NCBI GenBank assembly: GCA_030272585.1
Contig: BSYQ01000001.1
Coordinates: forward strand, 4,092,001-4,156,000
Origin: Bryopsis sp. KO-2023
Lineage: Eukaryota; Chlorophyta; Ulvophyceae; Bryopsidales; Bryopsidaceae
Length of the DNA: 64,000 nucleotides
Direction: 5' to 3'
Shown here piece by piece: positions 33,101-45,600 of this stretch; the first letter of the stretch is position 1, and the number at the start of each line of letters is the position of its first letter. The notes below the pieces were generated by a model, which worked only from the letters and a program-made list of their open reading frames with translations, was not told where the DNA came from and did not search any database. The position numbers and the translations under genes are program-made.

Positions 33101-35590
33101 GCCTCTTGGGGTTGCTGTCCACCCGCCCACACAGGAAAATATTCCCGTCGGCAAATATGGGGTGTCCACCATGCGGTTCTAAAAATAGCACGACCAGACA
33201 TCAAGAGTTCTTCAATCACAGAACACCCCACCCCACTTTCCATACAAGAAAAAAAGAGACGAGCAATCCTGTCCACATATATATAGAATACTGAACCCAA
33301 CAGTGAGCATAGTTTATCGTACAAAAGCTGGCACTGCAAACTCACTGCTCTTGGCTGGAGTTTCTGCAACGAGTTCGCCATCGATGAAGATTCTGTATCC
33401 TTTTTTGGATTTCCCATGCAAAGTGGTCACAGTGAGCATGTGCCAATCCTCGTCATCCAGATCAGCGTGCTCTTGTTCCCCTGATCGTTGGGTGTCCCGA
33501 TTCACTCGGCCATCAGAGTCCAAGTAGTAAGTGGCACCCCCATCATCGGAATCCTAAAAAAAATTCCATCAAAGATCTAGAAAAATCCACACAATAACCA
33601 TGATATTACCGAATGTGGTGCTGTGCCGGCACCCCAGTGATATCGGTGAAAAAATTCTCCAGTGTTTTCAAGCATGGCGATGATTCATTTTTTTTTTCAA
33701 ATTTCGAAATGTGGTTGATGAATGTGAATTTCCTGTTGATGTGTTGAGGCATTGATAAAACTTTGTCACCCACTGTCGCAAGAAAAACAATTTTCACGGA
33801 TTTTTGAAAGGACTGTAGAACTGCGAATGTACCTGAAGCATGACCCTAACAAGACCCTCTGAAGCATGGAAGCTCTCAGGAACATATATGTGAATCTGTC
33901 AAAATCCAAAAAGCAAAACAAAAAAAAATTGAAAAGAAAAATACAAGAAAAAATATATTTGCAAGAGACATCACGTGCAGGGTACTCCCAATAATCAATT
34001 GAAAAAAAAACTTGTTTGTTGAAAAAAGCTACAGATTTATTTCACTTCCACTCATTGTTTTTTCAAGGCTTTCGTTTCGACTTCATTCAGGTCACAGCCT
34101 CCCAAATGCATCGCTATGATTTTTTTTTTAGTTTTTTTACCTGGTTGGCCAAATCCCAGGGAGCCCCGATGAGTTGGGCATTGGCCAGTGAGGTGACTGA
34201 AAAAATATACTGGAATGCGTTGCCCACCAACGAGGTGTCTTTATCCCTCTTTATCCACATATTGATCGTCAAGGAGCCCTCACGGCCAAAAGGAACACTC
34301 GGTAAAGCAACCACTGGAAGTGCCTCTGGAAACCAACAGGGAGAAAAACAGCATGCACATTTGCTACGCGAAAAGTTAAACTGGAAATAAACACAATAAA
34401 AGTAGATAGTATACACAGAAAGAAAAAAAACACATAAATTTTGAAAAATTATGTGTATTTGTTATTAGACAATGGTGAGTATCTTTCGCAAAGCATGCCT
34501 CTGACAATTTTGCTACAGAAATTGGTACAGAAGAAATCAGAACCTTGGTTTTCATTTTAAAATAAATCAAAGAAATTTCCATGAGGTGGCTACAGCCCCC
34601 CCCTCCCAACCCCCACCCCAACCTTGATTGCAATGAAACACGCTTCCGAATTCGGGATCCATTCTCCATTCAATGTTCGTTGCGGCTCCGGCATAACGAC
34701 TTTGTGGCCAAGAAGCCAGGGAGCCCCCAGTCAGAGGAAAATATGCAATAGGGCTGGGAAATGTCGATGTTTCGGACGGAATCACGACACCCCCCACCGG
34801 GATAGCAGCACAAACGCCTGCGTAGAACCATATCATCAAAATTACTTTTAAAAACGAGTTCGAAGGAAATACGAAGATCTGTGAGTTCACCTGCCAACAG
34901 CCGTTACGTTTGTTTTTTTGGGGGTCTGACAAGGGGAAGAGGAAAAGTAACGAATCCAAAAAGCACAAGGCTGGTTTGCGTAGCTCTGAGAAATCAGCAA
35001 CCAGCTGAAAGAGAAGCAAACCAAATCACTTGACCCCCCCAAAACCACTGATCTATCAGTTGTTCACCATTTGATTGATCCGCTGCGGGGGCACACACTT
35101 CTCCCGAACTGCATGCATCTAATTCCTCATCCAAAAAGCAAGGCTGGAGATCATCAGGTTCAGCCGCAGGGGGCAGCGAGAGTGCCTCTCCAGGCAACAA
35201 GTTGACGCCTCGAGAACTCTGATCAGCAACACATGTCAATCACATTAAAAAAACAAACCCTAGCATTGCATTTGAAACAAGAAAACGAATTCAGCTAAAT
35301 AATCCCTTGATTCTGCAGTTTGGAAGGAAGTCGATCGATTGAAAGAATCATGGCACGTACCAACTGCTGCAAGCTGCGAGAATTGTGGTCCGCACGGAGC
35401 TCTTCTCCTGATGCAACGATCGATCCAAACAGAAACCTCAGCAAAACTTCATTGCAGAGGATAGCGGTCGCCCTGAACGGAGCGCATACACACCGTGAAT
35501 CGGTGCTGTTGTACACGCTAAAATTGCAAGGATGACCGCCGGCGCCAATGCGCGGGTGATCTTCCGCATGGGTTCAGCCACCAAAGGCAT
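30171..35590 (-). CDS. Secreted protein with two LamG-like (concanavalin-fold) domains and a repetitive Pro/acidic tail
   Basis: Multi-exon minus-strand gene. The first exon (35590-35492) encodes a signal peptide: KITRALAPAVILAILACTTA. It splices in phase to an exon at 35218 (SSRGVNLLPGEALSLPPAAE). Two copies of a LamG/jelly-roll module follow, each spread over about five exons. Copy 1 is about 34850-32840 (PIAYFPLTGGSLASWP, DDEDWHMLTVTTLHG, CGRVDSNPKRHFDGSITHLS, EVRHLYNA). Copy 2 is about 32790-31350 (PLAYFPFTGGDTRSWP, DGNWHMVTVTTNPFGE, CGRQDSHPERHFEGKIAQIS, DIQALYDS). An acidic Pro-rich region with tandem repeats comes next, then a run of about 19 prolines and an end at TVSDLD. LamG domains bind glycans or proteins; a cell-wall or extracellular-matrix role is inference. 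There is no membrane anchor. Confidence 0.8.
30304..30362. repeat. GGA/GGT trinucleotide tract encoding poly-proline (minus strand)
   Basis: Imperfect GGN repeats on the plus strand; read on the minus strand they are CCN codons for an unbroken run of about 19 Pro, followed by VVPPPAPVPAVVALPSS. It sits near the C-terminus of the LamG protein. Mixed third bases show that the proline run is kept at protein level and not as a pure DNA microsatellite. Confidence 0.9.
30926..31097. repeat. Coding minisatellite: four 12-bp units and two 63-bp units
   Basis: Four exact copies of a 12-base unit (CTCCAACTGGGG, 30926-30973) encode GAPV on the minus strand. Two 63-base units (about 30972-31034 and 31035-31097) encode 21-residue repeats of the form APEVE-TPS-VEPFFNPFG. 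A third, partial copy with the same core (EVEITPSAVEP) lies at 30890-30925. All unit lengths are multiples of three, so length changes keep the frame. Part of the LamG protein tail. Confidence 0.9.
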
Positions 35591-37240
35591 TTTCGAAACG
35601 GCACGCTACGCGATAGCGTGGTGAAGAGTTTGGCTACGATAGCTTCCCGCTCCAGCCTTTCAGATAAGCAGGGGCTCCTGCTCTTTGCTCCAAGTCACAT
35701 CGTGGAAGGTTTGTGGGTCATGCTCGACTTGACGCCCTGACTTAAGCGGGGCTGGAATGTGGAACTGGCTTCCGCTTGATTCACTGGGTAGATTTTCTGA
35801 GCAATAAACGTGGAGCATATCCAATTTTTGCCATATTCGTGCAGGGCACGAATGGGTAAAAAATCTTCTGGACGCTGGCACCCAACAATGGCACACCTGA
35901 CTGGAAGAGCATTCTTGATGCATGGATATTTGAAAGTCATCACACCCTAGCTCTGTCACAGACTCTGGCGGCGGCGCAAGTGACAGGCGCTTCAGGAAGA
36001 AGTGTGATGCGCTTGTTGGTTACTTTGCTGGGGGCGAGCGTTTGCTCTTCAACACGACCGCGGCTTTGCTGCATTGCTGGGTGCTCTTCCACCACCAAGC
36101 ATGCAGCTCGTTGAACATGTTCGCGTGTGAATCTTTCGATGGGCGACGGCGTCACCCAAATAATTCGTGTGATACAGGCCACGTAACCGCAATTATACAT
36201 GCTGTACATTAGCTGAGAACGGGCCGCAGCGGATCCGCCGACTTTTCTTGTAGTTTTGCACATACGCCCGCGGACGAAAAGTTCGCGCTCTGTGTGAAAA
36301 GGAAGGGTGTGGAGGGATTTGATGCTCTCGGTGCGCATCGAGGTGCAACGAGAAAGACGGAAATAGGGTGGGGAGGATGACACGCTGAGAGCGACTTTCA
36401 CATACGAATCGGCGGATGATCGTGGCGACTTCACGATTCTTTTTAGGGGTAGCGCTCGAGAACGATTTTGCTGTTGTTGGCGATGGCCACGGAGATAGCA
36501 CGCGCAGCAGCGGCAGGGTAGGGGCATCACTTGATAATTCTATTCGAAACAGATGAAGGACGGGAGTTGGGCTTCGGGTTTTCTTTTAAGGGGGTTTGGG
36601 TGCCGTTGTTGGGCGAACCTTTGCGGGGTTGACGCTCGAACAATTTCCAAACGATCATGGGACGTCGAGCGAGAATACGAGCGAAACGTGGGGACTCTCG
36701 AGGACGACGGCTGGACGGTTGGCGTCGATGAAACGAGCGCTCCAGGTCCAGCTTCTGCCAAAGGCTTTTCTTTTTTAGCTTTTTTATTTCCCTTGTGAAA
36801 AGTTTAGCCAAGTAACCCCAAGTTTCGGGAGGGTCGCAACTATGTTTTATCGCTTTCTATGGGGAGCTTGTCCTGCTGCAGCGTTTTGGTTGACGAACCC
36901 CCATTAAGCGCGTTTCAGTTTACCGAGTTCTCAAGTGCTTTTCACAACTAGGACTCTTTGGGTGGGTCTAACCCGGCTGAGTGGTTTTGCGACGGCGTCG
37001 TCTTTCACACTGAACACCCCTTTTGCTCAGTTTCACAAGAGCCCGGACCGCTGCCGGCCGTGAGGGGTGTACTTGATCGATTAGCAAACGGATTTCCTTC
37101 CCGATGGCGAAGCTGCGATATTTCAAATTATGGTAGATACTGACAGGAGGCGGATGCCGCGATTCGTCCTGCTTTAGTTCTACCGCAGAGAAATTTGAAG
37201 CGGGTTGATTTATTATTTTGATCGCTGCCTGTACTCATCG
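35591..37240. other. Unresolved 1.65 kb region
   Basis: Upstream of the LamG gene (-) and of the coiled-coil gene (+). It is GC-richer than other spacers and has several open frames on both strands. Those I weighed are a minus frame 35959-35660 (containing PARIWQKLDMLHVYCSENL), a minus frame 36530-35940, an Arg-rich minus frame about 36808-36527, and a plus frame about 35940-36210. None has a start codon and splice sites that agree, and none matches a family I know. A 5' exon of the coiled-coil gene may lie at about 36950-37130, ending at a GT near 37132. Confidence 0.4.
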
Positions 37241-40221
37241 ATGCGTCTCCATCAAGCACACATCCCTCCATCCCTCCCTAGGCTTTTGTTTTTTAAATTT
37301 TTTGGCTCTGTTCCAGATTCCTCAACAGCAACCACCCCTCCGCCATCTGAGGAGATAGAACCGAGCCCTGTCAGTCTGTCGGACGCAGATTCCATGCCGA
37401 ACAACAGGCTGAGAGTGCTCGACGAGCACATGAGCGAATTAAATTCCAAACTCACGGCATTAACTGATGAACTCCGGAGAGCCACAACGGAGAGAACGGA
37501 GCTGGTCAATAGCTTCGAAATGACACATGCATCGGAAGCTCAGAGCAGTGACTTCCATGACAGACTCACGGGCTTGCGACCCGTTTCACTGGCCAGCGAT
37601 ACGGCATCGCAACATGAAAAAGAGCCTGACTGTCGCATGATGCCTCTGGGAGGGCATTCGAGACATGACAGTAGCTGCAATCCTGATTCAGGGACCGCTG
37701 TTGGCGAAGATGGGGAAATTAGATATACTGATGAAATGGCACGCTCGCCTGGCACCAGTAACACACACCAGATGGGCGACAGGATAATATTTGAGCAGAT
37801 GCTAGAGATGGGGGAGGGGGAATTTGTCATGGATGATGAGATCGATGACATTTCAGATGTCAATTTGAACGGACTCGGTGATGGGGATCTACCCACACCC
37901 AGAGCAATTCCCCATCCCGATGCATTTGGACTAGATATGTTGGCTGGTGAGAGCGATTCGGGGGCGTTGGACGGGTTGAGCGAAGTCGGAGTGGATATGG
38001 AGGAGGATGACGACTGTGGTGATGATCTGGAGGATCCAGGATCTTTAGATGTCGCTAATCCTCCCTTCACTCCGATGGAGACCCCGGCAGCAGCACCCAA
38101 TTCCTCAAATGCTTGGGAAAACGAGTTTGGGGAGAATTTTGATGACGATAATCCATGTAGATGGCTGTCGAATAAAACATTTGGTGGCAGTCCCAGCAGC
38201 AGTGGCACCAGCCCCACGGAGCCCTCCGATGTGGAAGAAGAAGAAGAAGAGTCGAGCATTCAGTTTCGCACAACCCACGTGGCTCTCTTAGAACGGGCGA
38301 ATCGGGCCAACAGTCTTTCGTACGAGCTGGAACAGACGAGGTTGGCGCTCGAGGACGCGCTGAGCCAGCTGGAATTCACCACTGAGCGAATGATTACTTA
38401 CAAGAAGTCTTTACAGTCAGAGCAGGTCAATGCAGCCGAGGCGGCGGCCAAGCACGAAGCTGAACTGAACAAGGCAACCTCATCGTATTTCATCATGTTC
38501 TGTCGGCTTCAAAAGTCGCAGGCGAGGGTCACAGAACTGGAGGAAGAGAACGCTGGGCTCAGACACGGAAACACCATACCAGACTGGGAGGGGGATTGTA
38601 TGGATGGCGGTGGGGAACTTTTGACTTCGACCGTCGGAGGTGAATGTGAAGAGGACGTGGAGGGGCAGGATGATTTGGAGGAGGAGGGGGGGGAAGGGCA
38701 GGAGCTAGCTGGCAAGGATGGCAGGGAAGAACTGACCAAATTTGTAGGGGATTTGTGCGAGTCGGGGCCTTCGCACGAACACCATGACCAGGACGAGTCA
38801 TTACCTTCGACCAGCTCTGACAGCACAATCAGATCTACACACGATACACATGCACAGGTGAAAAAGAGAAAAATGCTCAGAAACTGCACAAGTGGGGATT
38901 TTGTCTTGGCCGGTGGGTGCCTCATTCCAAAGAGCAATGGGGGAACGGAAGTGAAAATGTGCAATGTCATATTAACATGCCCCGATTTTTTTCTTGGAGA
39001 GGATGCCTGGGGGAGGGAGGGGGGAGAGGAGATGATGCCAATTCTGGATGCCAATTCTGGATGACAATTCTGTATGAGAGGAGTGTGGGTTGTGCAGGAC
39101 GAAACAGCTGTTAATAATCATCCACTGCATGAAGCATTGTCGCGTACGATGCGACAACTGCTGGATGCCGAGGCTCGGGGAGATCGTTTGCAGAGGCAAG
39201 TCGACCATTTGCGGTCGCAGCTGACAAGCAGCAAGAGCACTTCAACACAGACAAGCGGCTCGCAGCCGAGTTCCTCCATGGAAGCGTCCCAGGAGGTAAA
39301 AAAGGTGATTTACAAGAAAGGAGTAGCACCCAAGCAAACTGGCGGTTGACCGAAGAGGTTTTCTCAATTGGTTTGTGGATACCATTTAGGAATAGAAAAC
39401 GAGGGGACGCGTGAAAATTCCCCTCTGTATAGGAAAGCGAAGTTCTGTTTTGTTGAATCCATAATTGAGATAAATGGAATGAACCCATATCGCCTTTGTG
39501 GAAAGAAGAAAAAATTGAAAGAAAATCAATGGAACGAACCCCCCCCCCCCCCCCCCCCCCCTCCCTCCAAAAAAAAGAAATATGAGGGAAGGAAGAAAGA
39601 AAGAAGCAAGAAGAAAAAAAAGAAAAGAGGTTGGAATGAAACGAGCGTTGTCGTTTTCTGGAGCTGCCTGTTTTCATTGAACGTAGAAGAGATGCATGTA
39701 GGAAGGAAATAAATGACCGATAGAGTAGCTAGATAGATGATTTTGTCTTTCCCTTTCTTTGTGTGCTCTTTCCAGCTGTGAGTCTCCGATTCCTACACAG
39801 CGTTGCCGATCGTCGTCACCCCTCCTTCCACAAGAACAACCACAACAACTTCTTCATCATCTTCTATTCTTCTTGATTTTTTTTTTCCCCTTTTTCTCTT
39901 TTTTTTTTTACTGCTGGGGCTAATGGGACTTTTTTTTTTTCGTCATCTTTCTTTGATTTGTTTTTTTTTTGTCTTTCTTTTTGAAACATTTTCTTCTGGG
40001 GGACGTCGTTATGTTCTTTCGTTTTCTTTTTATGTCGTTTCGAAAAACAGGCTCAAGCTGAGGTCAAAAGGTTGGAAGGCCGGTTGCAAAAAGTGGAGGG
40101 CGAATTAGAATCGAGCAAGGAGGCAAAAACCCAGCTGGATAAAGACAATCGTAAATCTAAAAAAGAAATAAAGGGAGCCAAGCGGGGCAATGGTGAGGGG
40201 CGAGCTCCGCGATGGCGTTGA
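37241..40221 (+). CDS. Acidic coiled-coil protein, function unknown
   Basis: Three exons (to 38857, 39098-39295, 40051-40221) join in phase; with the ATG at 37241 the product is about 661 residues. Heptad-rich stretches are RVLDEHMSELNSKLTALTDE early on, a middle segment (LEQTRLALEDALSQLEFTTE), and the last two exons (RLQRQVDHLRSQL; KRLEGRLQKVEGELESSKEA). Between them lie Asp/Glu-rich disordered blocks (DMEEDDDCGDDLEDPG). The end is Lys/Arg-rich. The start is uncertain. A CAG at about 37316 looks like an acceptor, so the codons before it could be intron and a 5' exon further upstream could carry the ATG. It resembles tethering or cytoskeletal coiled coils in composition only. The second intron is long (about 755 bp) and T-rich. 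Confidence 0.7.
39539..39577. repeat. C-run (about 23) followed by an A-rich run, in an intron
   Basis: A run of C from about 39539 to 39561 passes through CTCCCTCC into an A-run. It lies in the last intron of the coiled-coil gene and has the same C-then-A layout as the tract at 24.9 kb. Confidence 0.9.
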
Positions 40222-42625
40222 GGGGGAAAAAAGAAAGAGAGAGAGAAAAGAAAAGAAAAAAGAGAAAGAAAGAAAAAACAGTTTTATATATAAGACGAAG
40301 GAAGAATTAAAAAAAGACTTTTCTAAAGGGGAAGGGGGGATTGAGAACGAGTTTTGGGGGAGGGGAGGGGAGAAACTGAAGAAAAGAACAAAAAGTTAAA
40401 AAAGGTTTGAGAGAGAGATAGAGAGTGTGCGCGTTTTTTTTAGAAAGAAGAGAGGTTTTTTAAAAAAGAAAACAAGACGAAATTCCAAAAAAAAAAAGGA
40501 AGGAAAAAAAAAAAGAGAACACTCGCAACCGTTAACAACGACAAGTTTAAAGAAGGAAAAAACAAAAAAAAAGGGGTTACTCGATTTTTAAGGAAAAAAA
40601 TGTTATATAAGAAAGTATGAACACCACCATCATAGAAGAAAAAAAAAAGGAAGAGAAAAACAAAACAAGAGCCTTTGTGATAAGAAGGGGAAAAAAAAGA
40701 GATGTGTTTTTTTCTTTTCGACATATATTTATGGCAGAACTTGTAAAGAAACAAAGAAAAGAAAACAGAAAAGTATGGATATGTTCTTTTTTTTTATGAA
40801 TGGGGAAAAAAAATAGGGGCCCCAAAGTTTTCCTGAGGCCTCCATTGGGTTTATTTTGCAAGTCGTAAGGAAAAAAAAAATTAAAAAATATCAGTTTCAA
40901 CATGGTGGTGGTCTCTCTTCTGGGTTTTTTTACATTTTCTTTGGTTCTTTTCTTTATTTTCTCGTTTTCAAAAAAAAAAAAGATGAGAGAGGAAAAAACT
41001 GAGCAGAGTCTCCAAAACTGGAAAAATAAAAAGGGGAAAAAAATATATATATACATTGAACTTTCCCACAGGAAGCTTTTTCTTGTTTTTTTTTTTTGGT
41101 CAAAAATCAAGAATCAAGGCTCTGTTAAAACCCTGGTAAGATATTAGTGGGGGGAAGTGAACAAAAAAAAAATTATGTCAGGGGTTCGGTCTTGGTTCGA
41201 GGTGTTTTTTTTTCCTTTTTTTCTCTTTTTATTCGGACACCATAATCAAAGTTTCTACAACATAACCCAAACAAAAAAACAAAAAAAATCAGAACAGAAA
41301 CGAAAAGAAAAAAAAAATTGGGAAATTTCGATGGAAGAAAACAGAAAAAAGAGAAAGAAATATATCTATCTGCATAAACAACAAAAAAAAGGAGAAAAAA
41401 AAAAGTGGAGGCCATATGACTTCTTTTACGGTTCGTGTTTGGTTTCTGCTTTTTTCTTCTTTTTTTTGGAGTACTTTTTATAAGGGTTATTTTAAGAGGG
41501 GTGGCAAAATTTTGCAGCCCCAGATATTGAGTCACGTTTCTTACGGAGGGGTAATGCTTGTGTGCTTGGCTCAATGCGTTTGGCACCTTTTGGCACGTGC
41601 CATGTATGTGTTTCATTTGCAGGCGATTTTTATTTTTTTTATTTTCCAATACATTGTTCTTTGCAATCTCAACGGCACAAGCAACACGGACATGCCTTTT
41701 TTCTTTGTTTTTTGTTTTGTCCTTTTCAAATTTGTGAAGGCGGGAAAATCATGTCGGCGTGTGGTTTGTGAAATGTTTTTTTTTCTTTTCTTTTTTTTTC
41801 TCACAGAAGAAAAAGCAAATTTCTTTTTTTTAAATGAGTGGAGATCTGGGTTTCTCCACCAAGGAGAGTTTGAAAAAAGAAAAAGAGAGGGGGAAAAGAG
41901 TGAGGAGAAAAAAAAAGTGAGATTGCTGGAATTTATGTGGAATGTCGTTTGCTTTTTGCATATCGTACGAAAAATGTGAGGTATGATTTTCACAGAATTA
42001 GGGTACTGTTTAAGAAGACAGAACAAAAAGAAGAAAAAAAAAACAAAAAAAAAACAGAAAAGACTCTTTGGTTTGTCAGGATTATTTACGGTGTAATTTT
42101 GGCAGTGGAATGGGGTGGCGGAATTGAAAATCATCTTCACTGCATTTATTTTTGTGAATTTTTTTTGTCCCTTTAGTGATGTAAAAACTTAAGAATGGCC
42201 ATGCCAGGTCTGGTTGATGTCTGTTTTCCCCACGAGTTGAGCTGGATTGCTCAGTCAGGTGGTTCTCCAGTTCGTTTGTGTGAGGTTGAATGAGCTAGGC
42301 AAGGGCAGTGTGAAAACAATTCAGTGGACATGTTGATTTCCCCTGGGGGGACTCACTGGTTTTCAAGTACTGCACATGTCCAGAGCATCTGCCACCCACC
42401 AACCCAATCTCACACTGTCAATGAGCGGGAGGGGTTTTCATTCCTCCTTTCTCCAGAAAAAAACAACCGCTCGCAATAAATATGAGATTGCTCGATGTCG
42501 GTTATTCGCAATCGGATTGATTGGGTGGCGGTTTTTAGCATCACGTGATCCCGTTTACCACCCATTGAAGCGCATGTTGGTAGCATTTGCTTGTGTGGGG
42601 TGCAACATTTCCCCAGCCCGTCGAC
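40222..42625. other. 2.4 kb homopurine/homopyrimidine spacer without genes
   Basis: From about 40220 to 41120 the plus strand is mostly A and G with very few pyrimidine interruptions (for example 40218-40420 and 40450-40560). From 41190 to 42060 it alternates T-rich and A-rich blocks. The long apparent reading frames here are artefacts of A/T runs (Lys and Phe strings). From 42180 to 42625 composition returns to normal and the stretch leads into the Der start; it likely holds that promoter. Confidence 0.6.
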
Positions 42626-45600
42626 ATGCCCAGCGTTTGGCTGCGACATGCATTCACCGCAGTTGGAAGTTTTGCACGATTGGGGAGATCTCTCAGCTCC
42701 ACTCCGGCGGCGACTTTGGATGGATCACTCCCTGTGGTGAGCGGGCATGCCATGTCGACGTCTCTGCATTGTTTCTTCCTTCCAAATATTTCAACTCCAT
42801 GAAGAGATTTTTTGTTGTACGACCCAGCTAGGCCCGTGTCGGAGCAAACGCTGAACAACATATATTTACAGCCAGTTACCAAGCTTTTGTTCTCTTTGTA
42901 GAAAACGAATACATGAATTTCAATTTTCTATGATGATAGGGTCCATTGATAGTTGCCAACTCATGGTGGAACAAAAAGTCGTGATCATCACAAAAAATAG
43001 GACCAGCAAATATCGATTACTTGAAAAAACCAAGTCTGTGCGATTTTCTGCTTCAGGTTGCCATAGTCGGGCGTCCTAATGTCGGGAAATCTGCACTTTT
43101 CAACAGGCTGGTGAAGCGGAGAGATGCCTTGGTAAGAAAACCTTCACCGGATATTGAGAGATGTGGGATGTGTGTTTAAGCTTTTGACCGCTTAAACGGA
43201 GGATCAAGTGTGCACTTCATCCCCCCCCCCCCCCCTTTTAAGAATTCAACTAAGAAATTTAATTAAATTAAGAAGTCCTGAAGGAGAAAAGTGAATGAGA
43301 GCGCTGCTGGCAGATGAGATAAGTGGTTATGATCACTGTTTCGATCAGGTTTATAACACTCCACATAGCCACGTTACTCGAGATTACAAGGTTGGACTGG
43401 CAATGTTGGGGGACCTCAAATTCTCGGTGGTGGATACATCAGGATTTGAGCCAGAAATGACGACAGAAACAATACAGGTACAGACAGACAGATTTAAAAA
43501 ATACAGGCAGGACCCCTGATCCGTTCAGTTTTCTGATGGATTTTTTTTTCTTGATTTGGAACCACGATTTCGATTCATTCTGCAGGCACGTGCCACGCTG
43601 ATGACAGCTCATTTGATGGAGAAAGTCGACATCGCTCTCTTTCTTTTGGACTGCAGGTCGGTTGGTTGAGCGTCTTTTTCATCGCCAATGTTTTCATGAT
43701 GCTGGGTTTTTTCTGTATTGAATAGATATCTGTATATATGTGTATGTATGTTTCTCTTTACTTTTACTTTTTTTGTTTGTGACGAAAGATATTTTTCTGG
43801 CTCCAATGGATCAAATTTTAGTTCTTCTTTTTTTCATTGCAGGCAAGGACTTACTCCTGTGGATGAGGGGGTCACGGCTTGGCTTCGGAAACGGTGCTCC
43901 TATCTGCATGTGATTTTGGTTGCAAACAAGGCGGAGGGCATCTCAGGATCCCAACGATCACGTAGGTAGGATTCTCCCCCCGGGCTGCATTGTGCAAATT
44001 GCCAACACGAAAAAATACTCGGAAAAGGCTCACGCTCCTTCATTCCCTTACTTTTCATTGCTGAAAAAGGATCAAGTTGAGGTCCTCATCAAGAAGAGCT
44101 GAATTTCGAATATTATATATATATATATACATATGTATATGGGGTTGAATTTCGAATTTCGAAGTCAGATAGTGGTATTGTGTGTGGGGTGGGATGAAAG
44201 GATCGTCAGCCTGGTTAGATCGAAGTGGTGAAATGTGGGGTGGGCATGTGGTGTTGCAGAGATTCAATCAACGATGGCGGAGAGCTTGAAACTGGGTTTC
44301 GGGGAGCCCGTGGGTATTTCGGCAGAAACTGGGGAAGGCATGACGGATCTGTATGCAGCCATCCAACCCCACATAGACCTGTTCATGAGGAGCAAGGAAG
44401 AGGCTGAAGAAAAGGAAAGCCCGACAACAGTGGAAGCCACAGCTAATGAAAACCCAGCAGAATCGACAACAGAGGAGGCAAAGGGACTAAATGAAACAAT
44501 AGATTCCCTGAAAGAAACTGTGAACTCAGCAGATTTGATCGACGAAGTGGTCCAGGTTGGGAAGAAACCAGTGCCCAGAGAAACCAAAACCGTCGAAGAT
44601 CGAAACCTGAAAATTGCAATCATGGGAGTCCCCAATGTGGTAAGGGACTGGTGGCGTTGTATAGGTGTTTTTGTGCTGGTTGTGGTGGATATTGTTTCAT
44701 TGAGGAAATGTTAATTGAAGGGTGCTGATGCTTTTGTAGGGTAAGTCCACTTTGATGAATCGCCTTCTAGGCAGGGAGCGCAGCATCATCGGTAAGAAAA
44801 ACAAAACAAAACAAAGAAACAGCCATCAGCTTTGTCCAAATTTCTTATGACAAGGGAATTGCTAGCAGTGCAATCGGAAGGTGCTGAAACACTGCTGGCA
44901 TCGTGGACTGTCTTTCAACGTCACCCAGATAGATGGCCGATTGATTATTTTTTTCTTCCTTGTTTGAAAACAGGTCCTGAGCCTGGTCTGACCCGTGATG
45001 CCGTTCGAGACAGTTTCACGTTCCAGGATTTTTCGGTGGAAATTGTGGACACCGCAGGGTGGATGCGAAGAACCAGGATGAGCGATGTCGACGAAAGCGG
45101 TGGGAAATTGGCTTTCGTTTCGCAGCACAAAGCCAAAGACTCCATGAATTTCTGCCACGTAGTGGTCCTGGTGGTGGATGTTGCTGCTGCAATGGAGAAC
45201 AGCCTGGTGGGCAATTTCTGCAAGTTTTCAAATCAGCGTTGTGCATTTTCATGTGGTTTGAGGACGGACTTTTTGACATGGCTGCTGTTTTGGTTGCTGG
45301 TTTGTTCCTGGGGTGCAGCAGATATTTCTAACCGCTTAAAACCCCCACCCTCACAGAATTCTGGACCGGAATTCTGAATCCTGTGCTGGTTGAATGGATT
45401 GTTATGGTTTATTTTCTTCTTACTGAATCCAGATCATGTTGAGACGAGAGCTGTCATTGGCCGGAGAAATTTTAGAGGAGGGCCGAAACCTCGTTGTGGT
45501 TTTGAACAAAATCGATGCTGTTCCACCTGATGCTCGGAAACGAATACAGGACGAATTTCCATCCAAGGTGAAATACATTTACATTTTTTTATTTTTTTTC

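Noticed and set aside
40440-42140. Several long open frames rich in Phe and Lys
   Set aside because: They translate homopolymer A/T runs and appear on both strands at once; no family or splice support.
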